Part shown: piece by piece, positions 25,119-33,457 of the stretch
Layout: each line of letters begins with the position of its first letter
How positions within the stretch are numbered: position 1 is the first letter of the stretch
Assembly (NCBI GenBank): GCA_049652745.1
Contig: JBASEY010000062.1
Span: forward strand, 1 to 37,559
Reading direction: 5' to 3'
Origin: JBASEY01 sp049652745
GTDB lineage: Bacteria; CSSED10-310
DNA length: 37,559 bases
The notes under the pieces: model-generated
Database searches by the model: none
Seen by the model: only the letters and a program-made list of their open reading frames with translations
Told to the model about the DNA's origin: nothing
Position numbers and translations under genes: made by a program

Positions 25119-27491
25119 ATGCTGCAACACCAAACTGACGGAAAACCTCTACTTGCAACAGCGGGTTCGATAATCGCCATCATCGGTTCAACTCTGTTGT
25201 CGGTTGACCGATATACGCATATTCGACCTCGTTTCCACAGTATTTCTTTGCCGGAATATGTTGGTGTCGCAGCAACTACCGTTGTTTTAGCCCTTGCCGT
25301 ATTGACGCTGATCGTTTTCCTGCTCGCAAAGCTTTGGCAGATTTCTTTCACTGAAGCTTTTATAAGAACTCGATGGATCTTTTGGCCATACGGCCTGCTG
25401 CTCTATCCGGGATGGGAGCGTTTATTCTTTCGATCGGCTCCGCTGTTGCCTTTCGAAATCAGTACAGCGCTCGCCTTCATTGTTTTGATGCGCGTTATTC
25501 ATCAGCATCCTCTACCTGAATATACACGATTATACGTACAGGCCCGCCTGAAAAATCACCGTTATTTATTGTTGTCGATCATGATTTTAGTGGTCGGAAC
25601 CGCTTGGTTTGCAGGTGTATTCGGTCAGCGGCGCAAACCGGTCGGGGATGAGCCGTCATACCTGATGATCACGCATAGTATTGTCTCTGATTTCGATGTT
25701 ATGTTGGACAATGATTATGCCGCCAAGCCCTATCTGAGATTTTTTCCGGGTGAATACCCGATGTTCACACATTTGGGTTATGACGGAAAAAATTACCCCC
25801 ATCATTCCATCGGTTTACCGCTGATTTTGGCGCCTGTTTATGCGCTTGCACAGCACGGCAGCGACGTATTCCTGGTCTTCAGTATGCGCTTTGCCATGCT
25901 GATCGTTTATGTGCTTTTAGCGTTGGCTATTTTAAGAATGATCGAATCGTTCGGCATAAGTCCGGGCATAGCTTTTTGGACGACAGCGGCGGGTATGCTG
26001 ACAGGGCCGATGGTTTTTTATTCCGGTGAAATATATCCTGAAACAATGGCTGCATTGATATTTGTATTGGTGGTCACGTTTTTGGCTCATTATGGTGGTC
26101 GCGGCCGACCTGTTCAGTGGGTGGCGGCGGGCGCAGGAATTGCGTTTTTACCGTGGTTAGGCATCAAATATATCGCTGCAGCGGCGATGTTGTTCATTAT
26201 AGCAGCGATATGTCTTTTGCAGGAGTCATCCAAGGGGCGGAAAAGTGTTGCTTTTCTGACAATGCCGCTCATTTCACTTCTGGCCTACGGCCTCTTTCTG
26301 TACACGATTTACCGCAACATCAATCCCGGTGTCATCTATACCGGAGTGCATCCCGGCACCTCCCGTCAAGCGCTTTCACCGGATATGCCGACATTTTGGT
26401 CAATTCTACCGTCACGCTTGGTCAACATGATCTTTTTTGCTTGGGGTTTTTTCCTGGAACAGCGAATCGGTTTATTTTTTCTGTTTCCGGCGAGTATTTT
26501 CGCCTTTTATGGAATACCGGCGATGCTTAAACAACAGCGCCGACCGGCCCTGGTGCTTTTGGCTACCATCGGCGCTCATTTCGGCATCTATGCCTGGCAT
26601 AACAACTGGGGGGGTTATTGTCCTCCAAATCGACAGGCCATTTCCGTGATTCCGCTGCTTTTGGTGCCTATTGCCTTTGGTTTCGACATGGCAAAACACA
26701 AGTGGCCGAAACTGCTTGCCGTGCTTTACTCGCTTATCGGCTGGAGATTCACGTTGACATTGCTGAACAATGAGCGATGGCTGTACATGACGATGAACCC
26801 TGATCAGATCGGCGGTGGAGCGACATGGTTTTACAACTGGTCGCCTTTAGACAGTGATATCTTGATAAAATTCTTTCCGCTGTTGATGGGTCCGGAGAAA
26901 AGATGGGGTCCCAGTATTGTCTGGACAATTATTTTCGGTGTTTTGATCGCAAGTATTTCTTATTTTAGGTCCAATCATCAGACCAAACTGAATGATAATA
27001 CCGGCTGGGTTATCCGATCCGCGTCTTATGCTTATTTATGTGCTGCATTGATTTGTCTGGCCATTGTCATTTGGATACCGCCGCACACGGTTTTATCCAA
27101 ATCCGGCGCAGGTTGGATTGAAAAGGTTTATTCCATCGACGGCAGCATTGCCGGTAATACCGGTGACGGTTTTTGGATCACGGGCGGAACTGAAGGCCAA
27201 TTGATTGTGGCGACATCGTCGCCCCAAAAGAGAATGAAATATCGAATTAAAAGTTTAACGGCGAATCAGGCAAGAATGATCACGGGCAAGTCGAGTCAGA
27301 ATTTAGATCTGGCGCCGGAACATTGGGTTTTTGAGTCGATAAAAATCGGACCCTGGAAGCGCTGGGGCGGGAAACGGATGGCGTTAGTGTCGGTAAACGT
27401 CAAAACCGGTATCCGTCCGTTCCAAATTGACGGAAAAAGTATCGACAATCGATTTTTGGGCGCTTATGTGGTTTTAGGGCTGGAACGGTAA
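25119..27491 (+). CDS. Large multi-pass membrane protein, GT-C glycosyltransferase-like
   Basis: ATG 25119 is chosen because GGGAGGAAA lies just upstream and it avoids overlap with the divergent gene. The 790-aa product has about 12-14 hydrophobic segments. A first loop contains KPVGDEPSYLMITHSI, then HLGYDGKNYPHHSIGLPLIL; the Asp-Glu pair at the end of an early membrane segment resembles the GT-C acidic motif, and the H-H-S-x-G-L-P-L block resembles other GT-C membrane proteins. A soluble domain of about 150 residues ends the protein. The family is not certain; a non-enzymatic membrane protein is possible. Confidence 0.65.
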   Translation: MLQHQTDGKPLLATAGSIIAIIGSTLLSVDRYTHIRPRFHSISLPEYVGVAATTVVLALAVLTLIVFLLAKLWQISFTEAFIRTRWIFWPYGLLLYPGWERLFFRSAPLLPFEISTALAFIVLMRVIHQHPLPEYTRLYVQARLKNHRYLLLSIMILVVGTAWFAGVFGQRRKPVGDEPSYLMITHSIVSDFDVMLDNDYAAKPYLRFFPGEYPMFTHLGYDGKNYPHHSIGLPLILAPVYALAQHGSDVFLVFSMRFAMLIVYVLLALAILRMIESFGISPGIAFWTTAAGMLTGPMVFYSGEIYPETMAALIFVLVVTFLAHYGGRGRPVQWVAAGAGIAFLPWLGIKYIAAAAMLFIIAAICLLQESSKGRKSVAFLTMPLISLLAYGLFLYTIYRNINPGVIYTGVHPGTSRQALSPDMPTFWSILPSRLVNMIFFAWGFFLEQRIGLFFLFPASIFAFYGIPAMLKQQRRPALVLLATIGAHFGIYAWHNNWGGYCPPNRQAISVIPLLLVPIAFGFDMAKHKWPKLLAVLYSLIGWRFTLTLLNNERWLYMTMNPDQIGGGATWFYNWSPLDSDILIKFFPLLMGPEKRWGPSIVWTIIFGVLIASISYFRSNHQTKLNDNTGWVIRSASYAYLCAALICLAIVIWIPPHTVLSKSGAGWIEKVYSIDGSIAGNTGDGFWITGGTEGQLIVATSSPQKRMKYRIKSLTANQARMITGKSSQNLDLAPEHWVFESIKIGPWKRWGGKRMALVSVNVKTGIRPFQIDGKSIDNRFLGAYVVLGLER

Positions 27492-27529
27492 CCTATATGC
27501 CCAGGCACACTTTGTATCAGACAATTTTT

Positions 27530-28069
27530 TTAAAGACTTTTTTGTTTAATGGCGATATATAAGTCGATTTCTGGCTTGTTTTTGCTGACACTCCTTTCGT
27601 CGTGATATTCAAAGTCATCGATAACGCCTGCCGGTTCATATTTGGATTCGGGGAGCCAAATACTGTAAATATATCTTTTTGCGCTTGAAATGGCGATAGG
27701 CCATCCCAGGCGGTTTTGGGGGCGAACAGGAAAAACCGCATACATTTGGCTGGGGATTTCGAAAGCGCTCAATCCGGCGGGAACATTGTCGATACGTGTC
27801 ACACAGTCACCGATGAAATAGGAAAATGTGCCTTTTACTTGGTCGAAATCCTTGCTCACGGCGGCAAAGCTCCAGGGTATTTTCTTATGGGGTATTTCGT
27901 GGGATCGCTTATATTTTGCGAATTGCTTTCCCAATGCCGACACATCGCGAGTGATATTTTTAACCGTTGTATCGATTCCCATGCCGACAATGAGAATAGG
28001 TTGTTCCAAGTCAACGATTCGTGGTGAAATTGACCTTATATCGTGCGTAAATAATTTCTCAAGCCACAT
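27530..28069 (-). CDS. GyrI-like effector-binding domain protein
   Basis: The 179-aa product looks like the GyrI-like/AraC effector-binding fold: SPRIVDLEQPILIVGM at the start, then VPAGLSAFEIPSQMYAVFPV, RYIYSIWLPESKYEPAG, DFEYHDERS and a final EIDLYIAIK. No helix-turn-helix is attached, so it is a stand-alone binding protein, of the kind sometimes linked to small-molecule detoxification or gyrase inhibition. AAAGGGA lies 8 nt before the ATG. It is separated by 125 bp from the next gene on its strand and need not be in one operon. Confidence 0.75.
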   Translation of the reverse strand: MWLEKLFTHDIRSISPRIVDLEQPILIVGMGIDTTVKNITRDVSALGKQFAKYKRSHEIPHKKIPWSFAAVSKDFDQVKGTFSYFIGDCVTRIDNVPAGLSAFEIPSQMYAVFPVRPQNRLGWPIAISSAKRYIYSIWLPESKYEPAGVIDDFEYHDERSVSKNKPEIDLYIAIKQKSL

Positions 28070-28194
28070 GGAATTGTCCCTTTCACCAAAAAATCAAAAA
28101 CGTTTTGTCAGTTTTTTTGTCTACCGCGTGCAAAGCATTAGCAACTATTTTAATTACATATTCTGTTGTCGGTTGTCTGCAGCCTGATTCATCT

Positions 28195-29049
28195 TCACGG
28201 TCTTACGTCATCGTAAAAGTGAGCAAAGGTTGTATTCATGTAGGGTGCAAGCCAGAGAAAACCGATGCCCAGCGTCAGGATACAGAGAAGAGCCCAACCG
28301 AAAAAACGCCACCCGAGACAGAACAGTTTCCACTTGTTCCCGCGCATCATCTCCTTGCTTCTGGTAATGGCCTGAAGCGGTCCGACAGTTGGATCGTCAG
28401 CGATCACAAAGTAAGTCATTGCGTAGGAGAACGATGCGATTATGCCGGGAACGATCAGCAGCAGAGTCCACAATAAGATGAAGAGCAACATCAGCAGATA
28501 AGCGCCCAGAGCTGTTCCAAACCTCTGGAATCCCTGAAAGAGCTGACCCACCTCGGCCTGCGACCGCCGCGCAAGCGTCAGGAACACCAAAGTGAGCCCT
28601 ACCGCCAGAGGACCTGTCAGAATGTATTCAGCAATCATTCCTACATGTGGGATGTAACTGATCCCTACTACAATCGCCAAATACAGGATCGTCACACCCA
28701 CCCCAAGCCCCCAGTGCGTGTGAAGGGATTCTCGTGCCATCCGCATCAGGTCACGGTTGTGGGTAACTCCACTGCTTTTAAAGGGTGTTGATGGTACTGT
28801 GAATGATTCTATGGGTGGTAGAATAGGAGGAGGTGATGGTGACTTCGGTGGTGGTGGCGGTGGCGGCGGCATCGATAATTGAGAAGTAAAAAGGAACTCG
28901 ACAGATGATGCCGGAACCCAATTGCCTCCTAGAGTTGAATTCCATATTAAATCGTCCGGACTGATCCGTCCCTCCTGTGCAAGACGTGATAGTTCCTCCT
29001 CATCAACGGGACCGAATTGCTGACCTTGTCTGATATAATACCAGTTCAT
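28195..29049 (-). CDS. GYF_2 (DUF4339) plus DUF975 membrane protein
   Basis: The 284-aa product begins with a GYF_2 domain (NWYYIRQGQQFGPVDEEELS, then DDLIWNSTLGGNWVPAS, residues 1-55), a proline-rich linker (SMPPPPPPPPKSPSPPP), and a C-terminal multi-pass membrane domain of the DUF975 type. GNKWKLFCLGWRFFGWALL and WLAPYMNTTFAHFYDDV at the end are characteristic. GYF_2 modules bind proline-rich peptides, so the linker could be a self-ligand. GGAGG lies before the ATG. Function unknown; it is an inner-membrane protein. Confidence 0.82.
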   Translation of the reverse strand: MNWYYIRQGQQFGPVDEEELSRLAQEGRISPDDLIWNSTLGGNWVPASSVEFLFTSQLSMPPPPPPPPKSPSPPPILPPIESFTVPSTPFKSSGVTHNRDLMRMARESLHTHWGLGVGVTILYLAIVVGISYIPHVGMIAEYILTGPLAVGLTLVFLTLARRSQAEVGQLFQGFQRFGTALGAYLLMLLFILLWTLLLIVPGIIASFSYAMTYFVIADDPTVGPLQAITRSKEMMRGNKWKLFCLGWRFFGWALLCILTLGIGFLWLAPYMNTTFAHFYDDVRP

Positions 29050-29312
29050 AGATCCTCCCTTCTCACAAAGCGAAAGCCTTGTCGCTCAAGTTAAAATTCG
29101 CCTACTAATTTATATATTGAGCGGAATGTGTCAATAACTTTGAGACCTCTGCCGCGCTCATTTAGGGCAGATTTCCGTGTTTACCATCGGTTTTTTCCAG
29201 CTCCCCGTTTCATGTTTCAAAAAAAACACTTGGAAAATGGAGTGCTCTACGAGCGCCGTTTCTGATTGGACGTTCTCTGAACACGAGTGCTGAGCAGAAC
29301 TCGGCGAGCGTC

Positions 29313-29490
29313 GTTTCTGGTTTCTGGTACTGGGTTTCTGGTTGTGGCTTTTCGGTTGATTATTATTGGTAAGATTTCTAATTAAACTCGAAAATTAAAG
29401 GTTTTAAAGTCTAACCCTTAAAAAAACAGACGGTGATTCCTGAATATAATTTCTTTGGCTTTCAAACTTTATTTGCGTTCATTCGCGGTT
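29313..29490. repeat. Long direct repeat A, left copy (178 bp)
   Basis: It starts GTTTCTGGTTTCTGGTACTG and ends CATTCGCGGTT. Compared with the right copy (31165-31351) it has four substitutions and lacks a 9-nt duplication. Both copies are in the same orientation and bracket the AlbA_2 gene. No ORF or transposase-like terminus is visible in it. The rest of the 540 bp between 29050 and 29589 is non-coding, with CTGAGCAGAACTCGGCGAGC-type short reiterations. Confidence 0.92.
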
Positions 29491-29589
29491 AATAAAAAAT
29501 GCTACAGCTGAAACAGCTCGATTTGAAGCAGATATTTTATTATTGTGCTATTCTATCATGTAGCGATATTGTGAGGGGTTTAAAATCAG

Positions 29590-31026
29590 ATGCTAAACGA
29601 GCTGACAGAAATTTTAAAGCAAGATGAAGGTAAAACACTGGAATATAAGCGTGATCTTTCCTCAATTAAACCTATCCTCAAAACATTGGTTGCCTTTGCG
29701 AATACCTCAGGCGGGAAAGTTGTAATCGGTGTGGATGATAAAAAGGCTGTTTTGGGGCTGTCCGATCCGGAAATGGATGAAGAAAGGCTGTCCAGCGCTA
29801 TAGCTGATGATATCAGCCCACTGCTTCTGCCTGATGTGGAAATTATTCGAGAGGGAGAGAAGGCGGTTATCGTCATTAAAGTCGCCAGATTCCCCGGGCC
29901 ATTCTTCTTAAAATCGCTGGGACCGGAACGGGGTGTGTTCATTAGGCTGGGTTCAACAAATAGAGTTGCAAGCGACGATATATTAACAGAGCTCAGGCGA
30001 TCCAGAGATCACCTTGCATTCGATCAACTTCCTTGTATCGGAACTGAGTATGATGATCTCGACATGACTTCTGTCCGGGAAAAATTCGGAAAGGTCGGTC
30101 GGAAAATTGATGATTCGAAACTGGAAACTTTGGGAGTCCTGATTCGCTATGGAAAGAGGCTCATTCCATCGAACGGCGGAATGATTCTATTTGGCAAGAT
30201 GCCGGTACGTGATCGATATTTTCCGGATGCGCAGATTCGATGCGCCAGATTTGCAGGAAAGGAAAAGGTGGATTTTATCGATCGACTTGATATCGAGGGG
30301 ACCGTTCTGGATGCACTAACCGAGGTTCCGAAGTTCATCCGTAGAAATACCAGTATGGCGGCTAAAATAGAAAGTATGCAGCGCAAAAACATCACGGAGT
30401 ATCCGGTTATCGCGCTCAGGGAAGCGCTGACCAACGCTGTAGCACACACTGATTATTCCCTTCGAGGGATGCAGATCATGGTTGCTATTTTCTCAGATAG
30501 GCTGGAAATTCAGAATCCAGGAATGCTGCCGTTCGGGATGACACTTGACGATCTAAAGTCCGGCGTGAGCAAAATCCGGAATCCTGTGATCGCCAGGGTA
30601 CTTCGAGAACTCGATTACATGGAAAAATGGGGAACTGGTTACAGGCGAATCATCGAAGATTGTGATAGCGGCGGATATCCATATCCTGAATGGCAGGAAT
30701 TAAGCACGGTAATGAGGGTCAAGTTTCAGTCAATTCGAATCATAGATGAAAAAATAATGAACGATGTCCCTGTAAATGTCCCTGTAAATGTCCCTGTAAA
30801 TGTCCCTGTAAACAAGCGGCAGAAATGGTTTCTGGAGCAACTCAACAAAGGAGTTTCAGTTAAGGCGGCAGATATCTCAAAAAAATTTAATGTGTCCTCA
30901 AAAACTGCACGAAGAGACATCAAAGACTTGGTTGATTACCAAGTCGTGGAATTTTCCGGAGCACCCAAAACTGGTCAATATATATTATTGAGAGCGCCTT
31001 CTGATAAAACAGTGCCAAGCGAATAA
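29590..31026 (+). CDS. AlbA_2 / HATPase_c_4 / HTH protein (COG2865-like)
   Basis: The 478-aa product opens with a Schlafen-type AlbA_2 domain (EGKTLEYKRDLSS, then FANTSGGKVVIGVDD). Next comes an ATPase-like domain with the N-box REALTNAVAHTDYSLRG (about residue 278) and EKWGTGYRRIIEDC (about 345). An NVPV linker (392-407) and a C-terminal winged helix (KAADISKKFNVSSKTARRDI) follow. Such proteins are annotated as putative transcriptional regulators or ATP-binding proteins and are common in accessory and defence regions. GAGGGG lies upstream. The gene lies between two direct repeats, suggesting it came or could leave as a unit. Confidence 0.88.
   Translation: MLNELTEILKQDEGKTLEYKRDLSSIKPILKTLVAFANTSGGKVVIGVDDKKAVLGLSDPEMDEERLSSAIADDISPLLLPDVEIIREGEKAVIVIKVARFPGPFFLKSLGPERGVFIRLGSTNRVASDDILTELRRSRDHLAFDQLPCIGTEYDDLDMTSVREKFGKVGRKIDDSKLETLGVLIRYGKRLIPSNGGMILFGKMPVRDRYFPDAQIRCARFAGKEKVDFIDRLDIEGTVLDALTEVPKFIRRNTSMAAKIESMQRKNITEYPVIALREALTNAVAHTDYSLRGMQIMVAIFSDRLEIQNPGMLPFGMTLDDLKSGVSKIRNPVIARVLRELDYMEKWGTGYRRIIEDCDSGGYPYPEWQELSTVMRVKFQSIRIIDEKIMNDVPVNVPVNVPVNVPVNKRQKWFLEQLNKGVSVKAADISKKFNVSSKTARRDIKDLVDYQVVEFSGAPKTGQYILLRAPSDKTVPSE
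30763..30810 (+). repeat. In-frame 12-nt tandem repeat coding (D/N)VPV
   Basis: Four units of AATGTCCCTGTA (the first starting GAT) encode NVPVNVPV between the ATPase-like and HTH parts. Units 2-4 are identical, a sign of recent slippage. Loss or gain of a unit keeps the frame. Confidence 0.93.
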
Positions 31027-31164
31027 TTATGAAGATACGATTTCATACGCAGAAAGAGCATTATCGGCGAATCCAAAAGTTTGGTTTTCCCCTGGAATAA
31101 AATCGATATAATGATGGACTATACCCGATAAGGCTTACACAGCATTCCGCTGACACGAAATGTA

Positions 31165-31351
31165 GTTTCTGGTTTCTGGTACTGGGTTTCTGGTTGTGGC
31201 TTTTCGGTTGATTATTATTGGTAAGATTTCTAATTAAACTCGAAAGTTAAAGGTTTTAAAGTCTAACCCTTAAAAAAACAGACGGTGATTCCTGAATATA
31301 ATTTCTTTGGCTTTCAAACCTTATTCGCGTCCATTGCGTCCATTCGCGGTT
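31165..31351. repeat. Long direct repeat A, right copy (187 bp)
   Basis: Nearly identical to 29313-29490 apart from four substitutions and a 9-nt insertion in the GCGTCCATT run near its end. It fills most of the 408-bp gap between the AlbA_2 gene and the PIN toxin gene; no gene is seen in that gap. Confidence 0.92.
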
Positions 31352-31372
31352 GTTCCCCAAAAATCTTTAAAT

Positions 31373-31413
31373 TCTGACTTCTAACACTTGGAAATTGGAT
31401 ATTAGATATTGAG
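31373..31413. repeat. Dispersed repeat B, short copy
   Basis: TCTGACTTCTAACACTTGGA then AATTGGATATTAGATATTGA resembles the first half of the copies at 3955 and 6762. It directly follows repeat A, so the two types are neighbours here, as they are at 6670-6838. Confidence 0.55.
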
Positions 31414-31434
31414 ACCTGTTCTGAAGATTCCGAG

Positions 31435-31866
31435 CTATTCAGAAGGTAATGATCTTCCAATTATCATCATCACCAGCTCGTCCGGCCCAAATACCGGCAA
31501 CACGGATTTTTTAAAACCCGGAAGATTCCGCGTGACAATGCCATCTACAGAAACAGTATTAGCGGATTCATGCAATACGGCATCTTCGAAATCAGGAAAA
31601 TCCAGAGCTAAAGCGTTCAATAAAACAGATCGATTCACAGGCGCAATGTCGAAGATCGTCAACAAAGAAGAAATACATCGTTTTGCAGCATCCGCCCCCA
31701 AATGTTTACGGACGATGTAATCAATTGTAGTCACAGTTGTTCCACATAAATAACCGGATATTTCGCCTTTTTCTATCCAAGTAAATATTTTTAAAGCAAA
31801 ATCTCGGTATGGTTGCCGTTTGAGAAGAACATCCAAAACGATATTTGTATCGAGTAATAGCTTCAC
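31435..31866 (-). CDS. PIN-domain ribonuclease toxin (VapC-like)
   Basis: The 143-aa product is a PIN nuclease. LLLDTNIVLDVLL carries the first acidic residue, DFPDFEDAVLHESA the central ones, and VDGIVTRNLPGF the last (D-x-IVTRN), as in PIN_3 proteins. It starts with GTG at 31866, overlapping the antitoxin stop by 4 nt (GTGA). Such toxins cleave RNA, often tRNA or rRNA, when the antitoxin is degraded. The target here is unknown. Confidence 0.88.
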   Translation of the reverse strand: MKLLLDTNIVLDVLLKRQPYRDFALKIFTWIEKGEISGYLCGTTVTTIDYIVRKHLGADAAKRCISSLLTIFDIAPVNRSVLLNALALDFPDFEDAVLHESANTVSVDGIVTRNLPGFKKSVLPVFGPDELVMMIIGRSLPSE

Positions 31867-32108
31867 CGGTGCTTTTCCTCAAGATAATCTTGGTATTCAT
31901 GTTCTTCGATCGATATACCTTCGAGCAATCCCCACAGCGATCGAGTTACGGGCGGCAAATCTTGTTCCGATAACGGTGGCGTTGTTTTTCCAAGAACAGA
32001 GAAATATTTTTCGACCAACTTGGATACCGATGTATTCTTTTGTCGTGCATAGATTTTGGCTTTTTTTATCAATTCAGCGTCTAGTCGAAGTGTCAATTTT
32101 GTCTGCAT
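31863..32108 (-). CDS. Antitoxin of the PIN toxin (DUF6364-like, RHH)
   Basis: ATG 32108 is chosen because AAGGAGGTG lies directly upstream; a longer frame to 32177 would run through the promoter. The 81-aa product begins with a ribbon-helix-helix-like MQTKLTLRLDAELIKKAKIY, then NTSVSKLVEKYF, and ends in an acidic tail (ISIEEHEYQDYLEEKHR) that probably wraps the toxin. The order antitoxin-toxin with a 4-nt overlap is the standard type II arrangement, and the N-terminus is expected to bind the operator at 32130-32146. Confidence 0.85.
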   Translation of the reverse strand: MQTKLTLRLDAELIKKAKIYARQKNTSVSKLVEKYFSVLGKTTPPLSEQDLPPVTRSLWGLLEGISIEEHEYQDYLEEKHR

Positions 32109-32129
32109 ACGCACCTCCTTGCACGTATA

Positions 32130-32171
32130 ATACTTGAACCAAGTATACGTCTTCCTTTCAAGAATTGTCAA
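32130..32171 (-). promoter_or_regulatory. Promoter and palindromic operator of the PIN toxin-antitoxin operon
   Basis: On the minus strand TTGACA (32171-32166) and TATACT (32147-32142) are 18 nt apart. The dyad ATACTTG-N3-CAAGTAT (32130-32146) overlaps the -10, the expected place for autorepression by the antitoxin. Confidence 0.75.
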
Positions 32172-32270
32172 TAGCACAGATATTCACTTCAGATCGATCT
32201 GAACGCTGAAAATCTCTTTTGCCTTGCATTTTTCTGAAACTTCGAACATCTTCAATCTAAGGAGGCTCAT

Positions 32271-32522
32271 ATGAAACTGACTAAGAGAACCACTATACTG
32301 TTTTCTCCAACTCAGCATGATTACCTGACGACTCTGGCCAAACACCGCGGAATGAGCCTTGGAGACTTGGTTCGTACGGCTTGTGAAAAACAGTATGGAT
32401 TCATGGATTCGGCTCAACGGATCGAGGCAGTTGTCAAGCTCGGCACATTGAATCTTCCCGTTGGAGACTGTCACGTACTAAAGGAACAGAGCGTTTCATC
32501 AGCAGATGATCTTATGCCATGA
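32271..32522 (+). CDS. Orphan type II antitoxin-like protein
   Basis: The 83-aa product has a ribbon-helix-helix-like start (KLTKRTTILFSPTQHDYLTT, then GMSLGDLVRTACEKQYG) and the tail typical of VapB-type antitoxins (LNLPVGDCHVLKEQS, then SSADDLMP). TAAGGAGG stands close before the ATG. In similar operons a PIN toxin begins at or just after the antitoxin stop; none is present here, and the next gene is DUF368. It may be a decayed remnant or an antitoxin acting on another toxin, such as the divergent PIN protein. Confidence 0.65.
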   Translation: MKLTKRTTILFSPTQHDYLTTLAKHRGMSLGDLVRTACEKQYGFMDSAQRIEAVVKLGTLNLPVGDCHVLKEQSVSSADDLMP

Positions 32523-32602
32523 GGTTCGATTCCCTTTCTTGAAAAATATCTTTTATAATCTCCCTATGTGGAATCGATGTGCAGGAAAAACGGTCAAATC
32601 GC

Positions 32603-33457
32603 ATGAATAAATTATCGACGTTGTTAAATATTTTAAAAGGTGTTGCGATCGGTATGGCCAACATCATTCCTGGGGTCAGCGGCGGCACGATCGCTGTCAT
32701 AACAGGTATCTACGATGACCTTGTAAACGCTTTCGGCAACTTTTTCAGCGGCCCGGGAGGTTGGCGGAAAAACACGCTTTTGCTCATCCCGGTGTTGATA
32801 GGCGTTCTGATCGGCAATGTCGCTTTCGCCCGCCTTATCGGTTACCTGCTTCAAACCGCTCCGGTTGCGACACGCTACGGCTTCATGGGTCTTATCCTGG
32901 GCGGCCTGCCTTATATCCTGAAACATTCCGCCCTCAAAGCATTCAAACTGCATTATTTGGCTTTAGCTCTGCTTGGTCTTGTCATTGTCATCGGCATGGG
33001 CCTAATGCCGGAACCGGAAAAAAGCCTTCCTATCACCGAACTGACCCTGCAATCCGCCGCACTGCTTTTTGGAGCGGCTTTTTTGGCCAGCATAGCGATG
33101 GTCATACCGGGCATCAGCGGCAGTTTTCTGCTGTTGTTGATGGGCATGTACAGCACTATGCAAAACGCTTTCAGCACATTGAACGCGCCGATCATGTTTC
33201 TATTCGTCTTCGGCACCATACTGGGCGTCGTTTGTGTATCCAAAACCATTTCGGCTCTTCTCCGCCGCTTTCACAGCGCAACGTATTCGGTAATAACTGG
33301 ATTGGTGACGGGCAGTGCTTTGATTCTGTTTCCCGGATTCAGTTCCGGAAAACACTTGCTGATCGATGCGTTTGCTTTTGCGCTCGGGTTTTGTTTGAGT
33401 CTGTTTTTAGGAACAAACACGAAAGAACATATCCTCCTTAAACGAAAGAACGAATGA
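32603..33457 (+). CDS. DUF368 membrane protein (undecaprenyl-phosphate transporter-like)
   Basis: The product (284 aa from ATG 32603; a GTG at 32579 would add 8 residues) has paired repeats with GVAIGMANIIPGVSGGT near the start and MVIPGISGSFLLLLMGMYST in the middle, the hallmark of DUF368. Members (PopT) recycle undecaprenyl phosphate across the cytoplasmic membrane; DedA proteins do the same job. Eight or so membrane segments are seen. It overlaps the GDPD gene by 4 nt. A TATAAT hexamer near 32550 may belong to its promoter; the ribosome binding site is weak for either start. Confidence 0.87.
   Translation: MNKLSTLLNILKGVAIGMANIIPGVSGGTIAVITGIYDDLVNAFGNFFSGPGGWRKNTLLLIPVLIGVLIGNVAFARLIGYLLQTAPVATRYGFMGLILGGLPYILKHSALKAFKLHYLALALLGLVIVIGMGLMPEPEKSLPITELTLQSAALLFGAAFLASIAMVIPGISGSFLLLLMGMYSTMQNAFSTLNAPIMFLFVFGTILGVVCVSKTISALLRRFHSATYSVITGLVTGSALILFPGFSSGKHLLIDAFAFALGFCLSLFLGTNTKEHILLKRKNE

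Noticed and set aside
28105..28476. Plus-strand frame starting with a lipoprotein-like hydrophobic segment (VVGC)
   Set aside because: Most of it lies antisense to the DUF975 protein, has no good ribosome binding site, and the part after the Cys shows no protein-like pattern.
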